A DNA stretch of 64,000 nucleotides, taken from contig NZ_JAINRC010000009.1 in NCBI RefSeq assembly GCF_020400655.1, positions 62,001-126,000 of the forward strand. Reading direction: 5' to 3'. Positions 42,539 to 50,828 of this stretch are shown in pieces (position 1 is the stretch's first letter; each line of letters opens with the position of its first letter). A model generated the notes under the pieces. That model was not told where the DNA came from, made no database searches, and saw nothing but the letters and a program-made list of their open reading frames with translations. The translations under genes were made by a program, and so were the position numbers. This DNA is from Streptomyces spinosus (GTDB lineage: Bacteria; Actinomycetota; Actinomycetes; Streptomycetales; Streptomycetaceae).

Positions 42539-43873
42539 GTGCGGATACCCACCCGATCCATCGTCGCGGCCTGGGCGCTCTCGGTGGCGCTCCTCGCCGG
42601 GGGCTGCGCGGGCGCCGGTGTCAAGCAGACCAAGGCGGGCGAGCTGGTCCTGCTGGAGGCCGCCACCGAGCGGGGACCGGACCCGTTCACCGATTCCGCG
42701 GACACCGCCATCCGGCCGGAGTCACCCCGTGGCACCGCCCGGATCGAGCCCGGCGAGGCCGAGGCGCCCCTGCGCGCGGCCCGTACCGTGTCCGGCGCCA
42801 CCCCCGGCCTGTACCGGGGCACGCCGCGCGTCGCCGCCTGTGACGTCGAGCGGCACATCGACCGTCTGGCGGCGGACGGGGCCAGGGCCGACGCCTTCGC
42901 CCAGGTGGCCGGCGTCACCCGGTCGGCGCTGGCCGGCTACCTGCGCGGCCTGACCCCGGTCGTCCTGGGCGCCGACACCCGCGTCACCAACCACGCCTAC
43001 CGCGACCGGGCGGCGGCCCGCTACCAGGCCGTGCTCCAGGCCGGCACCGCCGTCCTCGTCGACGACCGGGGCATGCCCCGGGTGCGCTGCGCCTGCGGCA
43101 ACCCCCTCACACCGCCCGCCCCGACGCGCGGCGGCGCCGGGGCCCGGGGCACCCCCTGGGCCGGCTACGAACCGGACGAGGTGATCGTCGTGGCCCCGGC
43201 ACCCCGGACCGTCACCAGCATCACCATCGTGGACCCCGCGACCCGTACCTGGACCGAGCGCCGGGTCGGCCCCGACGTCCGCCGGGACCGGATCGTGCCC
43301 CCGCCCGCGCGGGCCGCGGCCAGCCCGGTCCCGTCCGGCCCGGCGGACGCCGGACCGTCCGTCACCGGGCGGCCCAGCCCGCGCGCCAGCGGCCCGGCCG
43401 CGGCCGAGTCCCCGTCCGGCACGCAGCGGTCCCCGGCGGGTACGCCGTCGTCCCCGTCCGGCTCCGCCGTGCCGGACGGCCGTGGCGATCGCCCGGACAG
43501 TGCCAGCGGGCTCGCGGACCGGAACTCCGGGACGACGGCGCAGGACCCGCCGCCCGCCGAGGACGCCCCCGATCCCCACCCCGTACCCGATCCGGCCCGC
43601 GATCTCTCCCTCGACCTCACCGTGGACCCCTCGGACCCGGGCGCCGCCGACCCGGGCTCCTCCCGTGCGGACGGCCCCGTTCCGAGGGCCTCGGAGCCCG
43701 GTACGTCGGATCCGTGGGCCTCCGGCCTGGGTCTCACCGCTCCGGACGCCTCCGCCGGTACCGGCCCGTCCCATGTGCCCGGGATTCCCGGCCTCCCCGA
43801 CGTCGGCGGCCCGGTCCCGCACGCCCCGCCCGCCGCCGTCCCCGTCCGCCCCACGGCCGGGCCCGGCGGGTGA
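42539..43873 (+). CDS. DUF6777-type lipoprotein with disordered tail
   Basis: 444 residues from a GTG at 42539. Lipobox VALLAGGCAG sets the mature Cys near 23. The conserved part (about 30-250) reads GELVLLEAATERGPDPFTDS, GATPGLYRGTPRVAACDVERHIDRLAADG, LTPVVLGADTRVTNHAYRDRAAARYQAVLQAGTAVLVDDRGMPRVRCACGNPL, which I recognise as DUF6777. The last 195 residues are Pro/Ser/Ala/Asp-rich and probably span the wall. The 3' end of this gene is duplicated immediately downstream. Confidence 0.85.
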   Translation: MRIPTRSIVAAWALSVALLAGGCAGAGVKQTKAGELVLLEAATERGPDPFTDSADTAIRPESPRGTARIEPGEAEAPLRAARTVSGATPGLYRGTPRVAACDVERHIDRLAADGARADAFAQVAGVTRSALAGYLRGLTPVVLGADTRVTNHAYRDRAAARYQAVLQAGTAVLVDDRGMPRVRCACGNPLTPPAPTRGGAGARGTPWAGYEPDEVIVVAPAPRTVTSITIVDPATRTWTERRVGPDVRRDRIVPPPARAAASPVPSGPADAGPSVTGRPSPRASGPAAAESPSGTQRSPAGTPSSPSGSAVPDGRGDRPDSASGLADRNSGTTAQDPPPAEDAPDPHPVPDPARDLSLDLTVDPSDPGAADPGSSRADGPVPRASEPGTSDPWASGLGLTAPDASAGTGPSHVPGIPGLPDVGGPVPHAPPAAVPVRPTAGPGG

Positions 43874-44246
43874 GCGCGGCCCGGTGCACACCGAAGCCCA
43901 CCCCCATACCGGGCCCTCGCCGAGCGCACGCCCCCGGCCGGGATCCGGGCGCCGCCGACCCGGGCTCCTCCCGTGCGGACGGCTCTGCTCCGAAGGACTC
44001 GGAGCCCGGTACCTCCGATCCGGGCGCCTCCGGCCTGGGCCTCACCGCTCCGGACGCCTCCGCCGGTACCGGCCCGTCCCATGTGCCCGGGATCCCCGGC
44101 CTCCCCGACATCGGCGGCCCGGTCCCGCACGCCCCGCCCGCCGCCGTCCCCGTCCGCCCCACGGCCGGGCCCGGCGGGTGAGCGCGGCCCGGTGCCCACC
44201 GAAGCCCACCCCCACCGGGCCCTCGCCGAGCGCACGCGTCCGGTCG
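43637..44246. repeat. 308-bp tandem duplication of lipoprotein gene 3' end
   Basis: Copy 1 starts near 43637 inside the DUF6777 gene; copy 2 starts near 43945. Offset is 308 bases (stop codons at 43871 and 44179). The 5' thirds differ at scattered bases, the middle is nearly identical, and a 2-base deletion in the 3' non-coding part marks copy 2. Confidence 0.9.
43945..44181 (+). pseudogene. Promoterless duplicate of lipoprotein C-terminus
   Basis: Copy 2 still encodes the 78-residue tail (PGAADPGSSRADG...RPTAGPGG) with eight or so amino-acid changes, but has no start codon, ribosome site or lipobox. It looks like a remnant or a reservoir for recombination rather than an expressed gene. Confidence 0.7.
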
Positions 44247-44290
44247 CCGATCAGGTCGAAGAATCGGCCGGTTCCTGGCAAGGTGGCCCC

Positions 44291-46357
44291 ATGGCCGATC
44301 GGGGAGCGAGCGCCCTGTCACTCCCGGAGGACTGGCCCGCACACCCGGACCCGATCCTCGCGCTCAACCGCATGGGCAGCTTCGACTGGGACCTGGACGT
44401 CGGTCTGTTCCACATGGACGCCCAGGCCTTCGAGGTGTTCGACCTGCTGCCCGAGGAGTACGACGGGCGCCCGGAGAGCCTGGCCGTAAGGGTGCCGCCG
44501 CCGGAGGCCGCCCGGCTCGACGCGGCGGTCGCCCGGGCGATCAAGGACGGCAGCGAGAACTACGGCGCCTACTTCCGCATCCGCTGCCGTGACGGCACCA
44601 TGCGCTGGACGCACACCCAGGGCTACATCCGGCGCGACGACACCGGCCGCCCGCGCCGGGTCGTCGGCATCGTGCGCGACGCCACCGAGGAACTCGCCGA
44701 CAGCGCCGCCCGCAGCCTGCGGGCCGCCCAGGACGAGGCCTTCCGGCAGCAGACCGGCGTCGTCCAGGTCATCTCCGCCGCGCTCGCCCACGCCCGCAGC
44801 GTCCAGGACGTCATCGACGTCCTCAAGGACACCCACGGCATCCGTCACCTGGGCGCGGCCAGCCTGGTGATGGGCCTGGTCGAGGCGGGCCGCATCCGGC
44901 TGGTGGCCGAGGGGCCCGCGGGCGCCTCCGTCCCCGGCACCCGGATCACCCGGATCGACGAGCCGTACCCGATGAGCGAGGTCGTCCGCACGCTCAGCCC
45001 CCGGTTCATCGAATCGCCCGAGGAGTTCGCCGGGGGCTACCCGATCCTCTGGCCGCACCTCACCGGCCTGCGCATCACCTCGGCCGCCTATCTGCCCCTG
45101 ATCGCCCAGGCCCGCCCGATCGGCGCGATGGGCCTGCTCTACGACGACCGGCGCGGCTTCTCCGCAGAGGAGCGCGCCGTCCTCGTCGCACTGGGCAGCA
45201 GCATCGCCCAGAGCCTCATGCGGGCCATGCTCTACGAACAGGACAAGGACCTCGCGCAGGGCCTCCAGCAGGCCATGCTGCCCCGCACCATCCCCAGCGT
45301 CCCCGGCGCCGACGTCGCGGTCCGCTACCGCTCCGCGGCACTGGGCCGGGACATCGGCGGCGACTGGTACGACCTCATCCCGCTGCCCGGAGGCCGGGTG
45401 GGCGCGGTCATCGGCGACGTCCAGGGCCACGACACGCACGCGGCGGCCGTCATGGGCCAGCTGCGCATCGTGCTGCGCGCCTACGCCGCCGAGGGCCACC
45501 CCCCGGCCACCGTGATGGCCCGCGCCTCCGTCTTCCTGCACGAACTCGACACCGACCGCTTCGCCACCTGCCTGTACGCGGAGGCCGACCTGTCCACCGG
45601 AGTCGTCCAGGTGGTCCGCGCCGGCCACATCGACCCGCTGGTGCGGCACGACGACGGCAGCTGCGCCCGGGTCGGCGTCGAGGGCGGCCTGCCGCTCGGC
45701 CTGTCCGCCGAGTTCGGCCGGCTGGAGTATCCCGTCGCCACCCTCGAACTCGATCCCGGCCACACCCTGCTGCTGTGCACCGACGGGCTGGTCGAACAGC
45801 CCGGCGCCGACCTGGACGACGGCATGCGCGGCCTGGTCGCCCTCGTCTGCGACGGCCCCCGCGAGGTGCGCGACCTCGCGGACCGGCTGATCCAGCTGGC
45901 CGAGGAGCGGGGCGGCGACGACGACGTGGCGCTGCTCCTGCTGCACCGCCGCGGCCGGGAGGCCACGCGGGCTGGCGGCCGGCTCCGGCAGCACGTGGCG
46001 CCCGGCGACCCGGAGGCCCTCACCCAGGCCCGGCACATGATCCAGGCCGCGGTCCGCGCCTGGGGCGCCCATGAGCTCGCCGACGAGATCGAGCTGGTCG
46101 CCGGCGAGCTGATCACCAACGCGCTGATGCACACCGAGGGCTCGGCGATCGTCACCCTGCGGGCCCTGGACGGCGGCGACCGCAGGCTGCGCATCGAGGT
46201 CGAGGACGGCTCCAGCGCCCTGCCGCGGCGCCGCGACGCCGGCGAGACCGGGGTCTCCGGGCGCGGCCTGGTCCTCGTGGAGCGGCTCTCCGACAGCTGG
46301 GGCGTGGAGGCACGGGGCGGCGGCAAGGCGGTGTGGTGCGAGTTCCGGCTGCCCTAG
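44291..46357 (+). CDS. PAS-GAF-PP2C phosphatase with C-terminal HATPase domain
   Basis: 688 residues from the ATG at 44291. PAS (about 15-135, MGSFDWDLDVGLFHMD...RWTHTQGYIRRDDTGRPRRVVGIVRDATEE), GAF (about 155-315), SpoIIE/PP2C (about 330-540, GRDIGGDWYDLIPLPGGRVGAVIGDVQGHD with the metal Asp residues, DGLVEQPG, GGDDDVALLLL) and an RsbW-like ATPase (about 560-688, ELVAGELITNALMHTEG, GRGLVLVERLSDSWG). Such proteins control anti-sigma/anti-anti-sigma switches, and this one carries kinase-like and phosphatase parts in one chain. Cytoplasmic. Sits just after the duplicated tail. Confidence 0.9.
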   Translation: MADRGASALSLPEDWPAHPDPILALNRMGSFDWDLDVGLFHMDAQAFEVFDLLPEEYDGRPESLAVRVPPPEAARLDAAVARAIKDGSENYGAYFRIRCRDGTMRWTHTQGYIRRDDTGRPRRVVGIVRDATEELADSAARSLRAAQDEAFRQQTGVVQVISAALAHARSVQDVIDVLKDTHGIRHLGAASLVMGLVEAGRIRLVAEGPAGASVPGTRITRIDEPYPMSEVVRTLSPRFIESPEEFAGGYPILWPHLTGLRITSAAYLPLIAQARPIGAMGLLYDDRRGFSAEERAVLVALGSSIAQSLMRAMLYEQDKDLAQGLQQAMLPRTIPSVPGADVAVRYRSAALGRDIGGDWYDLIPLPGGRVGAVIGDVQGHDTHAAAVMGQLRIVLRAYAAEGHPPATVMARASVFLHELDTDRFATCLYAEADLSTGVVQVVRAGHIDPLVRHDDGSCARVGVEGGLPLGLSAEFGRLEYPVATLELDPGHTLLLCTDGLVEQPGADLDDGMRGLVALVCDGPREVRDLADRLIQLAEERGGDDDVALLLLHRRGREATRAGGRLRQHVAPGDPEALTQARHMIQAAVRAWGAHELADEIELVAGELITNALMHTEGSAIVTLRALDGGDRRLRIEVEDGSSALPRRRDAGETGVSGRGLVLVERLSDSWGVEARGGGKAVWCEFRLP

Positions 46358-46484
46358 GGTCTTCCGTCCGGATCACGCCGGGCTCGCGGGGCCCCGCTCC
46401 GGCCCGGTCCGGACGTAGGACCCCGGCCACCGGTCCGGGCGTGACGGCGGGGGCGTTGTCGGTGCCGGATGGCACTCTGGACGT

Positions 46485-47348
46485 ATGCCCGAACTGCCCG
46501 AGGTAGCAGCGCTGACGGACTTCCTCACCGAGCACCTGGTCGGACGGCGGGTGGTGCGGGTGCTGCCCGTGGCCATCAGCGTCCTGAAGACCTACGACCC
46601 CCCGGTCACCGCCCTCGAGGGGGCCGGGGTGACGGCCGTGCGCCGGCACGGCAAGTTCCTGGACGTCGAGACGGACGGCGGCCTGCACCTGGTGGCCCAT
46701 CTGGCCCGCGCGGGCTGGTTGCAGTGGAAGGACCGGCTGCCGGACGGCCCGCCGAAGCCCGGCAAGGGTCCGCTGGCGCTGCGCGTGGCGCTGGAGACCG
46801 GCGAGGGCTTCGACCTGACCGAGGCGGGCACCCAGAAGCGCCTCGCCGTGTACGTCGTCCGCGACCCGGAAGAGGTGCCCGGTGTCGCCCGCCTGGGCCC
46901 GGATCCGCTCGCCGGCGACTTCGACGAGGACCGCTTCGCCGCCCTGCTCCAGGGCGAACGGCGGCAGCTGAAGGGCGCCCTGCGCGACCAGTCGCTGATC
47001 GCGGGCGTCGGCAACGCCTACAGCGACGAGATCCTGCACGCGGCGAAGATGTCGCCGTTCAAGCTGGCCGCCTCCCTCACGCCGGAGGAGACCCACCGGC
47101 TGTACGAGGCGCTGCGCGACACGCTCACCGAGGCGGTCGAGCGGTCCCGGGGTGTGGCCGCCGGGCGGCTGAAGGCGGAGAAGAAGAGCGGCCTGCGCGT
47201 CCACGGCCGCACCGGCGAGCCCTGCCCGGTGTGCGGCGACACCATCCGCGAGGTCTCCTTCAGCGACTCCTCGCTCCAGTACTGCCCCACCTGCCAGACG
47301 GGCGGCAAGCCCCTGGCCGACCGCCGGCTGTCCCGCCTGCTGAAATGA
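46485..47348 (+). CDS. Fpg/Nei family DNA glycosylase
   Basis: 287 residues. MPELPEVAALTDFL has the catalytic N-terminal Pro2 and Glu3; KFLDVETDGG and the helix-two-turn-helix QSLIAGVGNAYSDEILHAAKMSP follow; the zinc finger CPVCGDTIREVSFSDSSLQYCPTC closes the protein. It removes damaged bases and nicks the strand. The main Streptomyces Fpg (mutM) lies elsewhere; this is one of several paralogues and its lesion preference cannot be told. Confidence 0.92.
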   Translation: MPELPEVAALTDFLTEHLVGRRVVRVLPVAISVLKTYDPPVTALEGAGVTAVRRHGKFLDVETDGGLHLVAHLARAGWLQWKDRLPDGPPKPGKGPLALRVALETGEGFDLTEAGTQKRLAVYVVRDPEEVPGVARLGPDPLAGDFDEDRFAALLQGERRQLKGALRDQSLIAGVGNAYSDEILHAAKMSPFKLAASLTPEETHRLYEALRDTLTEAVERSRGVAAGRLKAEKKSGLRVHGRTGEPCPVCGDTIREVSFSDSSLQYCPTCQTGGKPLADRRLSRLLK

Positions 47349-47356
47349 GCCCGGGG

Positions 47357-47400
47357 CCCGGCGCCGGCCGATGTGCCGGCGGGGTGAGGGCGGCGCCGGG
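47357..47400. terminator. Nested hairpin between Fpg and anti-sigma genes
   Basis: Outer arms 47357-47366 and 47391-47400 pair perfectly over 10 bases; an inner GCCGGC pair flanks CGATGT. Serves two convergent genes. Confidence 0.6.
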
Positions 47401-47424
47401 GAGTACGGTCACGTCGCGGTGCGG

Positions 47425-48078
47425 TCACCGCGCCCGTACCGTGACCAGCCGTTTGCCGTCCGTCGTGCGGACCTCGAACCGGGCGATCTGGTCCGGGCGC
47501 ATCGCGGTGGCGCCCATCGCGGTGGTGGGCCGGGTGCCGTCGCCCGCGTTGGTCCAGCCGGCGACGACCTGTTCCGAGCCGTCGCGGCCGACCGCGACCA
47601 GCCGGCAGGCGTGTGCCCCGGAACCGTCCTTGACCTCCAGCCGCAGATCGCTGCCGAAGTCCTCCTCCGCCGAGGTGACCCGTGCCCACACCCCGGTGCC
47701 GGGATCGGTCGCCGCGACGACCCGCGCGGCCGCGTCCGGGTGCCCGGCGAACGCCACGATCCCGGGACCGGCCACGGCCAGCACCACGGAGGCGGCCAGG
47801 CCGTACAGCATCCGGCGGCGCCGCGTCCGCCGCAGGCGGACCAGCTCGCCGAGCAGCCGGTCCAGCAGCCGGGAACCGGGCTGTGCCATGGGGTGCACGA
47901 AGCGCGGCGTGGCCCGGCGGTACAGCATCAACTGCCGGGTCGTGGCTCCGAACTCGGTCACGTGCGCCGCGCACTGAGGGCACTCCATGAGGTGGTCCTC
48001 GAAGCGGAAGGCCTCCGCCTCGTCCAGCACGCCGAGCGCGTACGCGCCGGCGTCGCGATGCCTTTCCAGGGACCTCAT
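47425..48078 (-). CDS. Zinc-containing anti-sigma factor, single-pass membrane
   Basis: 217 residues. ZAS-type N-terminus with H29-x3-C33-x2-C36 (EDHLMECPQC), a membrane helix near 90-112 (MLYGLAASVVLAVAGPGIVAFAG) and an extracytoplasmic domain ending RLVTVRAR (GTGVWARV...RFEVRTTDGKRLVTV). It should hold the ECF sigma factor encoded upstream (48895-49443) until a signal arrives. Separated from that gene by one unknown gene on the same strand. Confidence 0.88.
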   Translation of the reverse strand: MRSLERHRDAGAYALGVLDEAEAFRFEDHLMECPQCAAHVTEFGATTRQLMLYRRATPRFVHPMAQPGSRLLDRLLGELVRLRRTRRRRMLYGLAASVVLAVAGPGIVAFAGHPDAAARVVAATDPGTGVWARVTSAEEDFGSDLRLEVKDGSGAHACRLVAVGRDGSEQVVAGWTNAGDGTRPTTAMGATAMRPDQIARFEVRTTDGKRLVTVRAR

Positions 48079-48228
48079 GCCGAATCCTCGTGCCGAAGGG
48101 TGGGGGAAGGGTTACTCCTTGCTCCCACCCGTACGCAGCCGGCCGCCGAATCACTCAAGCCACGCCCAGAATCACGGCAAGAGATTCGGAGCGGTGCGGC
48201 CCGCGGATTGGTGTGAATTCCGGAAGGT

Positions 48229-48744
48229 TCAGAAGAGGTGGATCGCGAGGTGCCCGAGGGGCAGTCCGAGCCGCCAGGCCGGGGTCCACACCTTCGGTCC
48301 GTCGTCCTCCCCGGACACCGCCGCGCCGCCGGGCACCGCGTCCAGGTCCGGCGCGAGCAGCTCGGTCTCCTCCAGCCAGCGCCAGGCCTCCGCCGCCAGC
48401 GCCAGGTCCGGGCCGGGCGTGCCGGAGCCGGCCGCCCGCTCGGTCAGTTCGGCCAGCCGCCCGCGCACCCAGTCCTGCCACGGCTGGTCGTAGGCGGTCA
48501 GCGACAGCCAGTTCTCCAGCTGGGAGATCACCCGGATGCCGGACAGCTCCCCGTCGGTGTCGGACAGGAAGACGGTCAGCGCCAGCGCGTCCCGGCCGGC
48601 CCGGAACTCGAACGACGTCGGCGGCATCAGATCGCCGGTGCGCAGCAGCTCGTCGGCGATGTACTCGGCGTACAACCAGGCCATCGGAACGGCCAGTTCA
48701 CCGCCGTCGGCGCCGTCCGTGCTCTCGTGCCCTCTGTGCAGCAT
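48229..48744 (-). CDS. Hypothetical protein between sigma and anti-sigma genes
   Basis: 171 residues. No signal or membrane segment. Alternating sheet and helix: AVPMAWLYAEYIADELLRTGDLMPPTSFEFRAGRDALALTVFLSDTDGELSGIRVISQLENWLSLTAYDQPWQDWVRGRLAELTERA, then a tail with KVWTPAWRLGLPLGHLAIHLF. AGGAAGGG stands before the ATG. Family not recognised. Its position inside the sigma/anti-sigma set suggests a third regulatory component or a target. Confidence 0.75.
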   Translation of the reverse strand: MLHRGHESTDGADGGELAVPMAWLYAEYIADELLRTGDLMPPTSFEFRAGRDALALTVFLSDTDGELSGIRVISQLENWLSLTAYDQPWQDWVRGRLAELTERAAGSGTPGPDLALAAEAWRWLEETELLAPDLDAVPGGAAVSGEDDGPKVWTPAWRLGLPLGHLAIHLF

Positions 48745-48894
48745 CCCTTCCTGCCTTCCTCCGGTGCGTGCGCGTCGCCCGGGCCGCGTCGGGACCGCGG
48801 CCCCGGTGCCCGCAGGAACGCGGATGAGGACAGCCCATGCCCGAACGGGGGCCGCAGCAAGGCGCTTTACCGAGGTTTGACCCGGCTTCCGGTT

Positions 48895-49443
48895 TCACCG
48901 CAGGTCGGTCGCATAACCCGGAAGGACCCGGCGCAGGGCGCGCAACGCGTAATACGCGCGGGATTTCACGGTACCGGGTGGAATACCCAGGGTCTGCGCC
49001 GCTTCCGCCACACTGGCCCCGCGGAAATACACGAGTACCAGTACGTCACGGTGTTCGGGCGTGAGTGTCTTCACAGCCTCCCGGACGTCGAGCATCGCGG
49101 CGGCCCGTTCGGCGTGGTCGGCGGTGACCCGTGCGTTCTCCGGGACCTCGTCGCCGCTCTCGGGCGGTCGCGCCCGCCGGGCCCGCCGGGCGTCGATCGC
49201 CAGCCGCCGGGCCACGGTGAGCAGCCAGGGCCGAACGGAGTCGTAGCCGTCGGCGTGCAGTGCCTCCGGGTGCTGCCAGGCGCGTACCAGCGTCTCCTGG
49301 ACGAGGTCCTCGGCGCGTTGCCGGTCTCCGTCGCAGAGCCGGTAGAGCAGGGCGAACAGGGGTCCGCCGTGCTCGCGCTGGAGCGCGGCCAGCTCGTGCT
49401 CGGCGGTCGTCGTCCCGTGGGTGAGTGAGGTTCCGGCCGTCAT
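48895..49443 (-). CDS. ECF sigma factor
   Basis: 182 residues. Region 2 (LFALLYRLCDGDRQRAEDLVQETLVRAWQHPE, with the -10-reading helix and RPWLLTVARRLAIDARRAR) and region 4 (VREAVKTLTPEHRDVLVLVYFRGASVAEAAQTLGIPPGTVKSRAYYALRALRRVL). It directs RNA polymerase to a small regulon and is expected to be held by the anti-sigma factor at 47425. The upstream gap shared with the CapA gene is AT-rich at 49600-49680. Confidence 0.93.
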   Translation of the reverse strand: MTAGTSLTHGTTTAEHELAALQREHGGPLFALLYRLCDGDRQRAEDLVQETLVRAWQHPEALHADGYDSVRPWLLTVARRLAIDARRARRARPPESGDEVPENARVTADHAERAAAMLDVREAVKTLTPEHRDVLVLVYFRGASVAEAAQTLGIPPGTVKSRAYYALRALRRVLPGYATDLR

Positions 49444-49589
49444 GGCCGTATGGCAGCGCAGGGCGCGGCCGGCGGACAGGGGGCGGGCCCGGTCGTGCGA
49501 CGGACGGTCGAACGCGTCGGCGAACGGTCGGACGAGCGGTACGGCAGGCCCCCGGGCGGGCGGTGCGTCCGGACCCCGGACGGGCTAAG

Positions 49590-49680
49590 GCGGACTGTCG
49601 GGCTGTTTATCCGACTCGTCAGATTCATACGATATGCCCCTGACGGCTTCGTCTGTATATACGACAAATCTGGGGTGAGT
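49590..49680. promoter_or_regulatory. AT-rich divergent promoter region
   Basis: Between the sigma gene and the CapA gene, composition drops sharply (GTTTATCC, TTCATACGATATG, TGTATATACGACAAAT). It probably holds promoters in both directions; no -35/-10 pair stands out clearly. Confidence 0.4.
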
Positions 49681-49682
49681 TG

Positions 49683-50828
49683 ATGATCGGACGCAGACAG
49701 CAGGTGGCCCTGGCCCTGACCGCCGTCCTCGCGGCCGGCGCCGCCTGCCAGAACCAGAACCGGGAGTCCGGCGCGCAGGGACACTCCGCGCCCGCCGCCG
49801 ACGGCTTCACCCTCGTCGCCTCCGGAGACGTGCTGCCGCACACCTCCGTCATCGAGCGCGCCTCCTTCGACGCCGGCGGCAACGGCCACGACTTCCGCCC
49901 GATGCTCGCCGGCGTCGAACCGGTCGTCTCCCGCGCCGATCTGGCGCTGTGTCACATGGAGACCGTCTACGGCACCGACGGCGACTACACCGGCTACCCC
50001 GACTTCAAGTCCCCTCCACAGATCGCCCAGGCCCTCGCCGCCACCGGCTACGACGGCTGCTCCACCGCCTCCAACCACGCCCTGGACGACGGCGCCGCCG
50101 GCATCCGGCGCACCCTCGACGCCATGGACCGGGCCGGCCTGCGGCACGCCGGGACCGCCCGCAACGAGGCCGAGGCCCGCTCGGTCACGCTCCTGCGGGC
50201 GGGCTCGGCCAAGGTCGCCCACCTGTCGTACACCTTCGGCACCAACGGCAACGCGCTGCCGCCCGGACAGCCCTGGGCCGTCGACCTGATCGACACCGAC
50301 CGGATGATCGCCGACGCACGCGCGGCCCGCCGGGCCGGCGCCGACGTGGTCGTGCTCTCCGTGCACTGGGGCACCGAATGGCAGGACGAGCCCGACCGGC
50401 AGCAGCTCACCCTCGCCCAGCGGCTCACCTCCTCGGCCACGGCCGGCCGCCCGGACATCGACCTGATCCTCGGCACCCACGCCCACGTCCCGCAGGCGTA
50501 CGAGAAGGTCAACGGGACCTGGGTGATCTACGGGATGGGCGACCAGATCGCCGGGGAGATGTACAACGGCGAGGGCGCCCAGGACCCGCGCGGCAACGAG
50601 TCCACCCTCGGCCGCTTCACCTTCGCCCCGCCCGCCCGGCCGGGAGAGGCCTGGCGGGTCACCAAGGCCGAGTTCGTCCCGCAGCTGTACGACCTCGACG
50701 CCGGCCGGGTCGTCGACCTCAACAAGGCCATCGCCGAGGGCGCCGAACTGGAGGGGGTGCGCGACCGGATCAGGGACGTCGTACTCAGCCGGGGTGCCGG
50801 GCAGGACGGCCTGGTCATGGCCGAGTGA
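49683..50828 (+). CDS. CapA/PgsA-like metallophosphatase-fold protein
   Basis: 381 residues. Signal with lipobox-like AAGAACQNQN; mature part begins GFTLVASGDVLPHTSV, then DLALCHMETVYG, TASNHALDDGAAGIRRTLDAMDRAGLRHAGTARN, VVVLSVHWGTEW and LILGTHAHVPQAYEKVNGTWVIYGMGDQ, the calcineurin-like signature of CapA proteins. CapA is linked to poly-gamma-glutamate export in Bacillus; most actinobacterial copies have no such cluster, so the role is open. Stop abuts the convergent permease stop with no gap. Confidence 0.9.
   Translation: MIGRRQQVALALTAVLAAGAACQNQNRESGAQGHSAPAADGFTLVASGDVLPHTSVIERASFDAGGNGHDFRPMLAGVEPVVSRADLALCHMETVYGTDGDYTGYPDFKSPPQIAQALAATGYDGCSTASNHALDDGAAGIRRTLDAMDRAGLRHAGTARNEAEARSVTLLRAGSAKVAHLSYTFGTNGNALPPGQPWAVDLIDTDRMIADARAARRAGADVVVLSVHWGTEWQDEPDRQQLTLAQRLTSSATAGRPDIDLILGTHAHVPQAYEKVNGTWVIYGMGDQIAGEMYNGEGAQDPRGNESTLGRFTFAPPARPGEAWRVTKAEFVPQLYDLDAGRVVDLNKAIAEGAELEGVRDRIRDVVLSRGAGQDGLVMAE

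Noticed and set aside
42722-43891. Gly/Arg-rich frame antisense to the DUF6777 lipoprotein
   Set aside because: Mirror of Pro/Ser-rich codons; the + strand protein has a lipobox and a recognised domain.
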